Positions 1 to 13,370 are shown, counted from the stretch's first letter. The stretch is DNA of 64,000 nucleotides from Cycas panzhihuaensis (GCA_023213395.1 CM041465.1:42415741-42479740); one strand, 5' to 3'. The notes: generated by a model from the letters alone, not told the origin. Numbers and translations: made by a program.

Positions 1-1650
1 AGATGATATAATCCCAAGGAGGATTCCTTTAAGTCTATTAGCCAGAACCTTGGTCAAAATTTTATATTTTACATTGAATAAGATGATTGGATAAAAGTCC
101 TCCATTCTAGATGCCTACTCCTTCTTCAGGATTAACATGAGGAAGGTAGCTTTCCATTCCCCCAACATCTTCTGATTCTCTTGAAACTCATATATTACAT
201 TCATGAGATCCTCCTTGATTATGTCCAAGTATTCCTGAAAAAAATCCATGGGAAATCCATTTGGTCTAGGTGCTTTTTCCTTCCTCATTCTGAATATCAT
301 TCTTTTAACTTCTTCTATAGGGAATGGAGCCATAAGCAATCTATTATAATCCTTATTCACCAAGATATGGATGACATTGAAGAACTCCTTTTTGGCCCCC
401 TCATCTTAACATCCCATCTCAGTGAGAAGCTTCTTAAAGTAATTTATTACTATCTTTTTCATGTCCTCCCATTTGCTAACTTCCTATCCTTCTCTATTAT
501 ACAACTTGCTTATCATGTTACTAGCTCTGTGCTTCACAATTGTTATATGAAAAAGAATTATGTTCCTATCCCCTTCAGCTAGCTAAAGGGCCCTAGATTT
601 TTGCTTCTAATGAATCTCCTCCTTAACTAGGACCTCCTCCCAATTTTTAATGAGGTCTCTCTCCATCTAATTTGACTCCTCGGACCTACTCTCCTCATGG
701 ATCCTAGCCTTGACTGCTTTTATTTCTTTATCTAATTGGTTCTTAACTTCAAAAATGTTTCCATAGACCTCTTTGTTCCAGTCTTTTACACTTCTTTTAA
801 CCTAATCTAGCTTCTTTGAGAACCTATACATGACACTTCTTGATATCGGTATCTTCCACTATTCCTCAATTAGCTCCTTAAGGTTTGGATGTTTTATCCA
901 CATCAGCTCAAACCTGAATGGTGACCCCATATACTTTTGGATATCAAAGAATTCAAGTTAAAGGGGGGAGTGATCTGACATCATCTTTAAAAGAGCTTCT
1001 AGCCTGAAGTTGTCATGATAGCTAGTCCAAGTATAATTAACTAACATTTTGTCTAATCTCACCTATATGTGGTGGTTCCTAATCCTCTTATTTGTCCAGG
1101 TATACTTGGCCCCTCTTAGGGGTACATTCATTACTTCTTCTATTTGCATGAAGGTGCCCAAATTTCCTATACTACTTGTCTAATCTCCATGACCTCCTTT
1201 CTTCTCTCTGGGAGATAGGGTAGTGTTAAAATCTCTTCCAACTAGACAGGGCCCCTCCCACTCCATGTGCCCCTCTAGGATCTATTCCCAAAGAGTCCTC
1301 TTACCTTTCCCTTAGGTAGGAGCATAGATATTTGTATCCCTCTACTTTACATTTATCCCCCTAGATATTATCCAGGTGGATATGTAATGCTCTTCCATCT
1401 TATATAGATCTCCATACCACTCCTTTGGGTTCCACATGACTTCCAATCCCCTTGAACCTGGGTGACCATCCATCCCTAACATATCTGCCTTTTTCCATAT
1501 CTTATCCTTAAGTCTAGCTCTATTTTCCTTAGTCAATTGAGTTTCTTATAAAAATAAAATATCTAGTTTCATTCTCATGTAGAGATCCTTCACCGCTCTT
1601 TGCTTAGAGGGAGCATTTAACCCTCTTATGTTCCAAGAGATAATCTTCAT
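1..1650 (-). pseudogene. LINE-a ORF2 (APE endonuclease and start of RT), decayed and cut by the window edge
   Basis: ORF2 nicks the target and reverse-transcribes the LINE RNA. The ATG at 1650 opens MKIISWNIRGLNAPSKQRA, the standard beginning of an APE-type LINE endonuclease. The catalytic-core motif LFLQET is seen with its Gln codon turned to TAA. The endonuclease continues through WIISRGINVK near 1342. The RT amino-terminal part is visible at 115-363, with the KAPRPNGFPMDFFQEY block. Reading frame is lost several times between 600 and 1300. RT palm motifs would lie beyond the left edge. Confidence 0.85.
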
Positions 1651-2004
1651 CTCCTCCTCTTGGTACTCCAAGCTTCCCTTCTTTCTTCTTTCTATAGTTC
1701 TCTACCCTCCTCTCTGCCCCTTAATCTAAGTCCCTCATAACCTCCTTCCTTTAGCATTCTCTAGCTTCCTTGGTCTATTTATGATGCCACTTTTCTCTCC
1801 CTTATCATCTTAAGAGTGGGCCTCCCCAGTGTTTTGTCAGATCCCACATCAGGGCCCTTATGTTGCCCCATACCACTTTGATCCTTATGGAGGTCCTTTC
1901 CTTTATCCTTCCAAATCCTTTTAAGTCCCCCTAAGGCGTCCTCCACTAGGGCAATAGACCTCCCCTTTGGCCTTTCTTGATCCTCTCAGGGTTGTCCTCT
2001 CCTT

Positions 2005-2937
2005 CTATCTCCCTCTCGTCCATCCAAATTGCCCCCCTTCCTCTATGAGAGTATCATCATCTTCTAGGTTAAGGTCTAACCTTCCTTTCTTGGGCTCCTC
2101 TAGAGGGCTATCTTGTCCCTCTAGGTCTTGAATCATCTCCATCTCATTCTTTTTAGCATCTTGCGGCTCCTCACCCTGTCGATTCTCCATCTCCTCCTTT
2201 CTTTCCCTTGGGTAATTTTGTGTTAGGTGGCCAATTCTTTTACAATAAAGGCACCTAATATTTTCTACTTCATAAAAAAAAGGTTGCCTCTTACTATATT
2301 CATCAGATTTGATTCTCACATTAGCTAGGAGAGGCTTGTTATATCTAACTAGAACACAAAATCTAGCATTGATCAACCTACTTTTGTTCTTAGTAGTTGA
2401 GTCAATGGCCAAGAGGGGGCCAACGACTTTTACAATCCCTTTTATAATGTCTAAGTCCTAAACCTGTAGGGGTAGGCCCAACATTTACACCTAGTTTAGA
2501 GCCTATTTTATAACTAGCACCATTAGATCAAAGTTTGGATGCCATTTCTCTAGAAGTAAGGTTTTTTTCCTAATCATCCAAGCGGATTTCAAAAGGGTGT
2601 TAACCATATCCTCTTAGTTAGCAAATCTAAATAAAATGCATCCTCTTGGGAGGGCCATCACCTTAACCAAATTTATAGTCTTCCATCTAGATCTAATCCA
2701 ACTCTTAATGAAATCAAGCCCATGCCTAAGTCCTAAAAACCTACTCACAAGGTTGTTTTCCTAATGTTTTTCTATCGTTTCTAGGATTTTCTTTGGTATG
2801 GGGATTCTTATAGTGTCATCTTGCCTAATAGGGGTTATATCACATGTTTCTGGTTCCTCATTTCTAAAGGCCTCCAAATAGGTCCTTCTCGATGAAAAGT
2901 TTTGAGTCTAATAATGAGTCATAGATTCTTTTTCCAT
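2005..2937 (-). pseudogene. LINE-a ORF1 (DUF4283-like plus CCHC knuckle), decayed
   Basis: ORF1 of plant L1-type LINEs is an RNA-binding, gag-like protein. The ATG at 2937 is chosen because the following residues align with LINE-b ORF1 (RTYLEAFRN versus RTYLDALRN). A DUF4283-like section follows, with FRFAN, an aromatic-rich stretch around MIRKKTLLLEKWHPNFD, and a GLPL motif. A zinc knuckle lies at 2212-2253 in CX2CX4HX4 spacing, but the last ligand is Tyr (TAC) instead of Cys. An acidic tail follows to about 2005. Several stop codons interrupt it (TAG and TAA). The end of ORF1 is uncertain and may extend towards 1700. Confidence 0.8.
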
Positions 2938-2945
2938 TATGATTT

Positions 2946-3430
2946 TGATTCAGGAGGATTTACCATATGTCTACATGAGGTAGAAAATGCTAGGCATTGG
3001 CACAACTGAAAGAGATAGGGCCAAATAGTGTCAAACTAATATAAAATTTTATGGAAAGGAATAAGACAATCCCACTACATGTGTGCAAAAGATGGGGTTC
3101 AAAAAATATCATTTGATTAGATTGTAAGCCTTATTTATAAAAAATAGCTCCCACAGTTAATAGAAAAATAACAAATATATATTATTTTTAAATCAATGAA
3201 AATAGAGGAAAATGATATCCAAATGAGCTAAAATTTTGAGAGAGTAAAGGGGACATATGTACCTATACATGTACCAAATTTGAGCTTAATTGGAGTTTTT
3301 TAGACCTAGGTACCAAGCCATACCTTCTTAGAATTGCATGAATGCCACTTAGAGACAACATGCATTCTGGTTGTTAGTGGTTGTACTTATATGAATGCCA
3401 CTTGTTAAACATGCATTTTGGGTTTCTTTC
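2946..3430 (+). repeat. Inverted-repeat R, left arm
   Basis: About 480 bp that reappears in reverse complement at 11868-12345. Shared landmarks are GTAGAAAATGCTAGGCATTGG, the block around TCAAACTAATATAAAATTTTATGG, and the end of the arm with a doubled GAATGCCACTT...ACATGCATT unit. Similarity stops where LINE-a begins on one side and at about 3425 on the other. The arm has no ORF. It could be part of an LTR or a dispersed repeat; its family is not recognised. Confidence 0.75.
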
Positions 3431-5530
3431 TATGAATTGATCTCTCTTGAGCTCATTTATGATGTTAGAGACTTGGTTCTTATGTGTGAGAGACACTTAA
3501 CTTGGTAGCAACATTGAGGTAGCACTTGGAAGGTTTTGGAGACTGTAGGGGATGCAAATATTAGCACTTCAAGCATCCATTTTGGAGAGTGGGAGCTTCA
3601 TTGAAGGAGTCTTGGGAAGTTGGCAGCCCCTTGTGGTATATCTTTATCATTTCTTCATTGATCTTTCCTATTCTTTGCTAGTTATTTTTCTCCACCATTA
3701 AATTGAGGTTTTTCTAGCTTAATGAAAGTATTATTCTTCTTACCTTGGCGTAATTACAAGTATGCATGAGTTGGTGTAGAATATCCTTTTATGGGCTCAC
3801 TCTTTTATTGATGTTATTGGGAATTTTATACTAACACCCTATAATCTCAAGGAAAAAGATTGGTAATTAATTTCTTCCCTAATCACACTCCCCTTTGGGA
3901 TAAGGTTTTAACAATTTACAAAACTAAATAATAAATAATATATTCCTTTGACATTTGTAGCTTATTGAAAATCTTAAACAATCTCATTTGGGATGTAGAA
4001 TAGGTAGCTACAATAATTCCTTTCCCTCTTTTACACCTCCAGTTAACATGAATGCAGATCTAGTTTGTGATGTTTGGTCTTATTCCATCATCTAATTGAT
4101 CGCTACTCAGCTACTTGCAGATCCTCCTTCTAGCATAGCTCATATGTCTATAGTATCAGCTTTGAACTCCTAATTACATGCTTATCATTTTCCTTCCCAT
4201 GGGATCCTTCCATCCCTTTCCTTATTCTTTACTACTCCACAAGCATAGCATGCTATTGAGTGTATAGCTTCATACTACCTTCCCTCTATTACTTCTTAAT
4301 GCAAGCTCTCCATTTAGCTCATCTTTCCTCTGGGATGCCACCATAGTCCCTCTATTCTAATTGGGTAGCTCTATTGCCCACCAGTTCCTATTTAAATCTA
4401 AGCTAAGGACCCCCACTATTATGTATTCTCCTCTGTCACAGTAATCTCTATCAAAACCCTAACAGAGTGATGACTACACATTTCCTCTCTAAATCATTTA
4501 TGTTCCTTTGATCTTCTAAGAGCATGATTAATATCATTATAAATATTTTTTTATAAATGGAAATAAATAGGCTTTCTTCCTTTAGGAAGGTCATCCTTGG
4601 AATAGTCTAATTATTCTCCATTTAGGAGTATTAGGTAGACTAGCCCCCTTTCAATGTTGACTTCTCTACTAAATCCTATAAATAGGATTTACATTTTATG
4701 TGTATGATTAGTATAGAATTTAATTTCCATCATTTATTTTCTTATATTTACTTTCTAATATTTATCTTCTAGTTCACTTAAACTTTGCTTTCCATCAGTA
4801 CTTTATTATGAGCAAAGATGTTTGACTAGAGGTTATTATCTTCTATTTGTAATTCAATTTCTAGTAATTAATCATAGTGAAATTCTATTTTAGATTTGGA
4901 CTCTATTATAAACTTAGCCTATAACTAGGGAGCAACTGCTAGGTTTTAAAAGGCACAAGAGAGCATGAGAATGCTTGGATAGGTTTAATAGCTAAATGAC
5001 TAATTAATCGATTAATAAAAGAATAAGTGATGATGTATCATTTAATATGTATTATTGAGTCATAATTATTAGAACCTTAGACAATAACAAATACAAATAC
5101 AAAGATAAGCTTCAATAAGTTTATATGGTTGTAGAGTAGTTGAAATTCTTTGGTAGATGTTGACTACAAGAATGTTGAATTTCTATATGCCCTTGCCTAC
5201 AGGTTGAAGCCATGGAATCTTCCATTCAATTTTGACTTTAAATTATCAATAAATGCTATATTTTGAATAGTCATCATTTTCAGGATTTTTGAATATAGGT
5301 AGTTGAAAAGTTGACACAAGTGTTGATATAGACTAGCATTATCTTAGTATATAGGATTTTATACCAATGCTTGAGATCTTGTCAGATTCATTAGGAGATA
5401 AAATAATTATTGTTGGTACTAAAGAATTCTCTGGTATATATGATATAATTATTTGATTTATATTAGTTCATATAATGATTTCACCAACATTATCTTTAAA
5501 AAATTTACTTACAATATCATAAATATCATT
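3431..5530. other. Unassigned AT-rich DNA, probably old repeat remnants
   Basis: No coding region could be supported. The part up to about 3840 has the look of an LTR U5/leader but no partner LTR was found. A perfect palindrome with 10-bp arms around AA lies at 4670-4691 (TAAATCCTAT/ATAGGATTTA) and includes a TATA-like CTATAAATAG. A short direct repeat (family S) begins near 4893. Nothing else is recognised. Confidence 0.5.
4893..5035 (+). repeat. Direct repeat S, copy 1
   Basis: This stretch matches 13438-13570 in the same orientation. Shared landmarks are TAACTAGGGAGCAA, GCTAGGTTTT / GCCAGGTTTT, AGAGCA, a TTTAATAG segment and GATTAATAAAAGAATAAGT. The match is diverged, with mostly transitions and small indels. 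It is probably a fragment of an old LTR; at the second copy it sits beside a (TC)n tract. Confidence 0.6.
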
Positions 5531-5531
5531 C

Positions 5532-5544
5532 TTTTTTTTTTTTT
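5532..5544 (-). other. Poly(A) tail of LINE-b
   Basis: A run of 13 T on the plus strand directly follows, in minus-strand sense, the conserved LINE 3' end ending ACCATATCAAAAG. It marks the 3' terminus of LINE-b. Confidence 0.8.
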
Positions 5545-5848
5545 CTTTTGATATGGTAAAAAATAGAAGGGGTTTTAATAGGTCCCCAAATATTTTACAT
5601 CAGTTGCCTTTCGACTTAAAAGCACATGTGGCTATGACATGCCCATGGCCTGGCCAAACTGGACCCATTATATATTCACACACTTTGCATCCATTAACTC
5701 ACCGATTCCAAGCTAACAAATCCAATCTAACTAGACTCAGGAGGTCCTTTGGAAAGTTCTCTCTTTAAACCTAGTTTCCTTTATTTAAGACCACCCAATT
5801 GGCAAGCCAGTCTACTGCAACATTTCCTTCCCTATATATGTGCCGGAT

Positions 5849-8800
5849 CTAAGTGCTCTGCTTGGATTTCAGGACATCTTGGGCATCCCTCACCATATCC
5901 ATATTATGCCAGTCAACCTCTGTCTCCCCCTTGAGGATCCTGATCACATTCAGAAAATCTCCTTCTATTATCACCTTATCATGGTCATTCTCATTCGTCA
6001 ATGCTATCGCTTTCTGCATAGCCTTAAGTTCCACTATATGATTTGTCTGATGACCATAGTATTCCGCAAAGGCCCAGCTAATTGTCCCATCATATTATTT
6101 GCATAACCCCCCCTGCCTCACTAAGGTTTCCTTTAGATGCCCCATCAAAATTAATTTTCACCCAATACTCACTGGGCTGGCTCCAGAAACACACCCTCCT
6201 TTTTACTACCCTCTTAATTAGGCATCTAATCCCCCAATCCAACATGATATTTTCTTCCCCACTTAGGATCCTTTCCTCTTCCAAAGGTTTCAGAATTTCT
6301 AAGGTTGCCCCTCGAATCTTATCATAGAGCCTCTGCTCATCCATATATTCCCCTCGGAAGATCCTCCTCTTACACTCCTTCCAAATATTCTAGACCTCAA
6401 CTGGCATAATTAGTTTCCATAATAGACCCAATGTCTTACTCACAAAGGGAGATTTCTATATCATCTACTGCTCTAGTAGGGTCCTAGGGTCCACCCAATA
6501 TAGCCCCATATTGGTCCATAAATAGGCTCAAATTCCCCTAGAGAAAAGGTAGTGAATGCTTATATGGTTCAAAGACTCCTCATCCTTCCTGCACAACACA
6601 CATCTATTCAGCATCATGAAGCTACGTTTATGAAGATTATCATCTTTTAAAATCTTATTTTATAAATATAACCACAAGAAAACTACCACCTTTGGGATGA
6701 GCCCTAACTCCATACCCCATCTAACAAAGTATTCTTAATCAACCCCTCCTTCATATAGGACAATTTGTATCCTTCCTTCATGGAGTACGACCAAGAGGGG
6801 GATAATAACCAAATCAAAGTGTCTGCCATAGTCCTTTTAGGGATATATCAGTGGTTCAATTCATCCTTGAGGGACTAGATATCTCTATCCATGTAATGAG
6901 CCTTGTCAAAAGACCTCCACTTCCTCTTTTTTCCCTGTCCCTCCCTATAATCCTTGACTAGCAGACCAAAAGTTTCCTCACAAACACCCTGCAAGATACT
7001 AATGGTAGGTAAATATTTTAATTTAAAGTTACCACACCATTTATCCTCCCAAATTTGATGCTTTCCCCATTCCCCAACTTCCATCTTAGACCATCACTTA
7101 GAATGGGCCTCGAGTGAAGGAGACCTTTCTAAATGGGGGATTCGAAGACACCTCCCACCTCATCTTTCAGGAAATGCCTATCCCCCAAGTACTTTTTAGC
7201 TATGATATTTCCCCATTGGGAGCCATTCTCCTTCACTAGTCTCCAGCCTATTTTAGCCATCAATGCTCTATTAAAGGGCCCTAGTCTTCTTATATTGAGC
7301 CCCTTGGCCCACTTGGGCCTACATATCTTCTCTTAGGAGACTAGATGGATTATATTCTTATCCTTAGTTCCAGACGAGAGGAATCTCTTCTGGATGTCTT
7401 CTAAGATTGAAATGACCTTACTCAACATCTTGAAGATTGACATCATATAAATTAGAATACTCTGTAATGAGGCCTTCACCAGCTAAATTTTATCTGCTAG
7501 ACTAAGGAGAGATCCTTTCCAACTAGTTAGTTTCCTTTGGATCCTATCCACAATGGGGTTCCAAAGGTCCTTACTCATATTACCAGCAAAAAGGGGTATC
7601 CCTAAGTAAGTTATCAGGAGAGATCTGGTGGGAATCTCTAATTCCCTGCTAATCTTCCTCTAAAGTCTCTCAGGGTATTAATAAAAGATATAGAGCTCTT
7701 CTCCAAATTGATTCTTTGGTTTGTGGCCCTCTCATAAGCCTAGAGCCCCATCTTCAAAGCTTTGGCTTCCCCTAGGGATGGCTTACCTAAAAGGATGTTG
7801 TCATCAACAAACTGTTGGTGAATGATGTTTTCCAAGATGGAAGAAGGGCTAAGCCCAGACACCCATCCAATCCTTCTGGCCTCCGTAGTGGCCCTCCTTA
7901 ATATTTTTGGCATCATGATAAATAGGTGGGGGGATAAGGGATCCCCCTGCCTTAATCCTTTAAAGCCAGGGAAAAAAGGCATCAACAAGCTATTTATCAG
8001 CACAGAGAATGAAGGATTGGAGATGCAACACCTCATCCAATCCCTCCATATCTCCCCAAAACCAAAAGCCTTGAGATAATCGAGTAAGCAGTCTGAGGCC
8101 ACTTGGTCATAAGCTTTGGACATGTCAATTTTCACAATCATGCCTGCTTCTTTCATGTGGTAAACCAAATGAACTGTCTCATGAACCGCAATTATGCCAT
8201 CTACAATTTATCTACCCTTGACAAACCCATCCCAATTTAGGGAGATGATGAGTGACAAGCATTCCTTAAGCCTATTCACCAATAATTTTGCCAAGATTTT
8301 ATATTTTACATTATATAGGCTTATCGGTCTAAAGTCTCCATGACTTTCACTCCTTCCTTTTTAGGAATCAACACCAAAAAGGTAGCCCACCACTCCTTTA
8401 GGATGGTTTTCTTCTCAAAAAATTCATTTAGGGCCAATTTTAAACCCTCCTTGAGTATGTCCTATAACTCTTGAAAGAAGCCTTAGGGAAAACCATCTAG
8501 CCCAGGAGCTTTATGATGGCCCATGTTGAAGATTACTTTATCCATTTCCTCTGTAGTGAATGGTTGCATCAACTTTTTATTTTGGTCTTCATTGATCAGT
8601 CTTAGGATAAATCTTAGGAGGTCAACTCTTAGGTCTGGGTCCTGGCATCGAGGTTCTTCAAATAAATCCTTAAAGTAGTCCAGCGCTATGTCTTTGATTT
8701 GGTCTACCATCTCATGAGTGGTACCCTCTCTATTGCGTAGCTTAGTTATTCTATTGGATAACTTATGCTTCATTGTAGACATATGAAAAAACTTAGTATT

Positions 8801-9883
8801 TCTGTCTCCCTCCGAGAGCTAGAGTATTGTAGATTTCTGCTTCCAATGAAGTTCCTCCTTAGCTAGCACATCTTTGAAGTTTTTCGTAATTGAGAGTTTT
8901 AGCTAATCTAGAGAGGTGGTCTTGCCTTCATCCAGGATCCTCCCCTCAACCTTATTCAACTCCTCCAATAATCTTCCTTTGGCCTAAAAAATGTTACCAA
9001 AACCCTCTTTTTTCCAAACTTTAATTTGTCTTTTAATCTAGTTCAACTTCTTAGAGAATTTAAACATGGAATACCCCGATACACGGATACTGCACCACTC
9101 CCTAACCTGATCCCTAAGTTTAGGGTGTTTCAACCACATGAGTTCAAAATGAAAGGGGGCCCCATGGTGAATGCAAGGATTACTAAACTCCAGCATAAGG
9201 GGGGAATGGTTAGAGGCCATCTTCAGAAGGGCCTATAAATTAATGTCCTCATGGAGACTCATCCATTCAATTTGGTCAACATCCTATGTAACTTTATCTA
9301 AATATGATTATTTCCCAATCTCCTATTTGACCAAGTGTACCTGGCCCCTTTAAGAGGGATATCCATTAGCAATCCACTCTATAGGAAGTCTCCTAGGTCA
9401 GACATACTCTTGGACCAGCCCTCTTAGCCACCTTTCTTTTCCCCCAGGCGAAAGGCTAAGTTTAAGTCCCCTTCCACTAGCCAAGGGCCTTTCCAAACTT
9501 TATGGACATCCATAATCCTATCCCGCATGATCTTTCTACACTCCACTGACATGGGAGTATAAATATTGGTGACCCACCACTAAATGTTTGTCTTTCTGTA
9601 GGAGAAGCAAATGGTCATGAAATGATCTTCCTAAATCACCCCAGATCCCTACCACAGACTTGGGTCCCAAAAGACATCCATATCACCCGAGCCCAAGGAT
9701 CCCTCTTTGGCCAACAATTCACCCCTCCTCCAAATATTATTTTTACCTCCATCTCTTTTGCCTACTCAAGTTTTGTTTACTACAGTAAAACAATGTTCAC
9801 TCCCATTATAGATCTCAGATCCTTAACAATTCTCTACTTGGAGGGGCATTCAGGCCCCTAACGTTCCAGGATAAGAACCTCAT
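5849..9883 (-). pseudogene. LINE-b ORF2 (APE-RT-zfRVT-RNase H), decayed
   Basis: The ATG at 9883 opens MRFLSWNVRGLNAP, the APE endonuclease start, 203 bp after the visible end of ORF1. RT is seen at 8483-8782 (HHKAPGLDGFP) and 7740-8168 (DMSKAYDQV, GLRQGDPLSP and the catalytic FVDD box). A zf-RVT follows near 6550-6610 with CVLC and HISIH, where the final Cys is Tyr. RNase H lies at 5849-6344 (INFDGASKGN, then ELKAMQ, then IEGD, giving the D-E-D residues). Frameshifts and TAG/TAA codons break it throughout. RNase H at the C-terminus is typical of plant L1 families. Confidence 0.88.
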
Positions 9884-10085
9884 GGCCCGCCCTACCTCCA
9901 TCCCCACACAGTCATCTCCTATTCTTGAGGAATGGGCCTTCAATCACTCCTTCCTTTAGGGTGCTCTAGTACCCTAGGTTAATTTGGGATGTAGTTTCCC
10001 TGTCTTGCATCACTTTCCTTGATGGTCTATCGACCCTTTTATCACTACTGAGGTTAGGGGCTCTCTTCAAACTAGACATTTCTTC

Positions 10086-11310
10086 CTAAGCTCCTTTACC
10101 TTTTGTTATCCACCTGCAAACCCCACTGGTTGCCTTTCCTGAATCGGGAGACCCCTTATCCATGCAATCTATACCAAGTTGATCGACAACCCCCCCCAAC
10201 TGAGGGCCCTTGTTGTGGATTCCCCTGACTATAGACTTGCATCTTCCCCTCCTCTTCCTCTGAAAGATAATCCTCCTCATCCTAATTAATCTCCTTCATT
10301 TGCTAGATCTGAGAGAGTTCAGCTATCCTAGAGGGGACCTCCTCATTCCTTATCTCTTTGCCTTGGCGGTCTAGCCCTTGATGCCTTACTTCTTAGACTT
10401 TGGGTCATTCCAACCCCTCAACTTTCTCTTGGGTAAGACCCTCAACACGTCCATCCTTCAGTTCCTTCCCTTGTGGAGATACTACCCCAGCACCTAGGGT
10501 AGTTATCGTGTTTGTATCAACCCTTGGATTCCTAGTGGCTTTACTCGGTCCTCCCTCCTTTCCAACCTCGGCCTTGTTTGTTTCTCCTAGATACTTTAGT
10601 AGTAAATGCCCCAGGCATCTACATTTTGGGCATTTAAAGTCATCTAGCTCATAAACCAACTTTTGGTCAATATCCCATCCACGAGATTCAATGCCAACCT
10701 ATTCCGGGAGGTCTCTATCAAGTCTCGCTAGAATACAGAACCTGGCATTTATCAACCAAGATCTATTTTTTGTAGCAAAATTTGTCACTAATAAGGGTCT
10801 GACTACCCTGGCCACCCGTTTTAGTACTTTCAGGTTATAAAATTATAGGGGAAGCCCCAGCATTTGGACCTAGATCAGGGTTTGTTTTACCATTAGAACT
10901 GCCGGGTCGAAGTCCAGATGCCATTTTTCTAGGGTAATAGCCTTCCTATTAAGCATCCACATGGATTTTAAAAGAATGACAATCATGTCCTCTTGATTTG
11001 CAAATCTAAAGAGGACACATCCCTTAGGCATAACCATCACCTCCACTGGATTCTTCATTTTACATTTATTCTTGGTCTAATTTCTAATGATGTCAAGCCC
11101 CAGTCTAAGCCCCAAAAACCTCCCAATTAGGTTATTTTCCCAATATTGCACCATTTTTTTGGTTAAATTTGGTACATAAATTTTTATACAATTATCTTTG
11201 AGGATAGGATTTATCACATATTCATCTGTCCCTCCATTTCTCAGTGCATCAAGGTATGTCCTTCCCGGAGGAGAGGACTGAGTCTGGTTTTACTGATCTT
11301 GCTACTCCAT
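10086..11310 (-). pseudogene. LINE-b ORF1 (DUF4283-like plus CCHC knuckle), decayed
   Basis: The ATG at 11310 aligns with the start of LINE-a ORF1. It is followed by RTYLDALRNGG, a FRFANQEDM segment at about 10990, and ITLEKWHLDFDPAVLMVKQTL, the DUF4283-like core. A zinc knuckle lies at 10591-10632 with CX2CX4HX4 spacing and Tyr (TAT) at the last ligand. A charged, Gly/Pro-rich tail follows. Stops appear at codons 3 and 7 and several times later, nearly all TAG. It is not functional. The end is approximate. Confidence 0.8.
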
Positions 11311-11508
11311 TTAACTTAAATAAAATAAAACAAATCATATTAAATACTCTTAGCCTAGAAACTCACCTGATATCGAGTTAGCCATATGTTTATTATTCAA
11401 AATCTGCTCAGGGCTTCGAGCTGCAATCTTGATTTACTTGTAAGTAGGAATTTGTTCTCTACACCTGTCTCCTTCTAAGGTATCAACAGGTTGTTCTTTC
11501 TTCTTTGG

Positions 11509-11858
<350 letters not shown>

Positions 11859-11867
11859 TGTTCATTC

Positions 11868-12345
11868 TTCTTACCAAGTGGCATTCATGCAAGTACAATC
11901 ACCAACAACCAAAATGCATGTTATCCAAGTGGCATTGAAGTAATTCTAAAATATTTTAGCTTTATATTTAGGGCTAACAAACTCCAATTAAGCTAAAATT
12001 TGGTACACTTATAGGTACATATATCCCCTTTACTTCATCAAAATTTTAGCTCATTTATCTATCATTTCCCTTCATTTTTATTAATTTAAAAATAATATGT
12101 ATTTGTTATTTTTCTGTTGGCTATGGGAGTTATTTTCTACAAAACAAAGGTTGCCATCTAATCAAATGATATTTTTTGAACCCTAAATTTTGCACACATG
12201 TAGTAGGATATGTCTTCTTCCTTTCCATAAAATTTCATATTAGTTTGACATTATTTGTCCTATTTCTTTCAGTTGTACCAATGCCTAGCATTTTCTACTT
12301 CCTATAGATAGATGGTAGATCCTCTTGGATCAATATACTTTATAT
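11868..12345 (-). repeat. Inverted-repeat R, right arm
   Basis: Reverse complement of 2946-3430, with about nine in ten bases matching by eye in the better blocks. The arms face each other across about 8.4 kb that holds the unassigned DNA, LINE-b and the TA tract. The arm begins right beside the TA tract and ends near CAATATAC at 12342. No ORF. Confidence 0.75.
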
Positions 12346-13368
12346 ATTGTGATGTGGCTAGTTATGGATATCTCAAAGGTGTATGCAGGCAAATATATGT
12401 GAATAAATGTCCATATGTTTATGGTGATCTTATAATAATAGTAAATATGTTATCTAGATAATGATCACAAATCTGCAAACCCAATCTTATAGTACTTATT
12501 AACATGTAATCTATATATCTCACTCATTTAATCTTTACTTCTACATGGTTTATGCATTTGCGTAAGTTTATCACAAGTTTGCACGATATGAGTGGTGAGG
12601 AAATTGATGGAAGAGGATGTATATTAGGATATAATATCTATTAATAGCTAAGAAATTATTTGCCACAAGTTATACCTTATTGTTTAGCTAGTAGGTGCTT
12701 TGATGAATAACAAAATACCCTACGTTGAAGTCCTAAATATCTATACTATGCAAATTTATACACTCTACCAAATGGATACATAGATATTACCCTCTATGAG
12801 ATAATTGATATACACTGTCTATACTTTAGGCAACTTTATGTAAGTATGTTTTCAGGAGATATGTAGGCAATGATTTAATCATAATACTCAATAGTTTGAC
12901 TGGGGCCTAGTAATGATAGGTATAAATATATAATCTTAAAGATGTGTTTAATATTGTAGGCAATGATTAAATTATGATGTGTCTTGATCTACAACATAAT
13001 GGTCTAAATATATATTCGCCACTTACACATGGTCAAACTTTTATCATATGACACCTTTATTTGATCCCTTATTCATACATAAATCACATTACCATGTTTG
13101 TTGTATTAGATGAAACCATATTCACTATTTAGTATAGATGTAAATTGCTCAAGGTTGTTGTTGTCATGCCTTGATCACTTATGTCTACACAAATTAGAGT
13201 AAACACCAACCAATTAAGGAACATAGCTATAGCCTAATCATGATCAATATAAATTCAAATTTGAATGGCTTTTTATTATTGTATTCTTATAGATATTTTT
13301 TTTGGATTAGATATGCTTTAATAATTTCCTAGGATTGAGTAAGACGGTGAAAGGTAGAGTTTTTGTTT

Positions 13369-13370
<2 letters not shown>
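12346..13370. other. Unassigned AT-rich DNA
   Basis: No coding region, RNA gene or terminal repeat was recognised. A short motif GTAGGCAATGATT occurs near 12865 and again near 12957, but the flanks do not match. This is probably old repeat DNA beyond recognition. Confidence 0.5.

Larger units (their letters stand above)
1..2945 (-). mobile_element. LINE-a: L1-type non-LTR retrotransposon, 5' half
   Basis: On the minus strand this stretch reads in order: ORF1 with a nucleic-acid-binding domain and CCHC knuckle, ORF2 with an APE-type endonuclease, and the start of reverse transcriptase. The element runs off the left edge, so its 3' end and poly(A) tail are not visible. The 5' end lies just upstream of the ORF1 ATG at 2937, where it abuts an unrelated repeat. 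Both reading frames are broken by many in-frame TAG/TAA codons where relatives have Gln or Trp. It is an old, dead copy. LINE-b and LINE-c are related copies. Confidence 0.9.
5532..11480 (-). mobile_element. LINE-b: near full-length L1-type LINE
   Basis: On the minus strand the order is 5' leader, ORF1 (ATG 11310), ORF2 (ATG 9883) with APE, RT, zf-RVT and RNase H, a short 3' UTR and a poly(A) tail seen as a T-run at 5532-5544. The last part before the tail (GGGGACCT..TTAAAACCCC..ATTTTTTACC.TATCA) is shared with LINE-c, so the two belong to one family with a conserved 3' end. No convincing target-site duplication was found, which fits an old copy. The exact 5' end is uncertain because the leader runs into the TA microsatellite at 11509. 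Confidence 0.9.

Noticed and set aside
181-582. Plus-strand ORF of 133 codons
   Set aside because: It is antisense to the LINE-a RT region, which has clear RT motifs on the minus strand.
5490-5531. Target-site duplication for LINE-b
   Set aside because: No convincing match to the left flank of the poly(A) tail was found near 11310-11510. The element is old and its 5' end is unclear.
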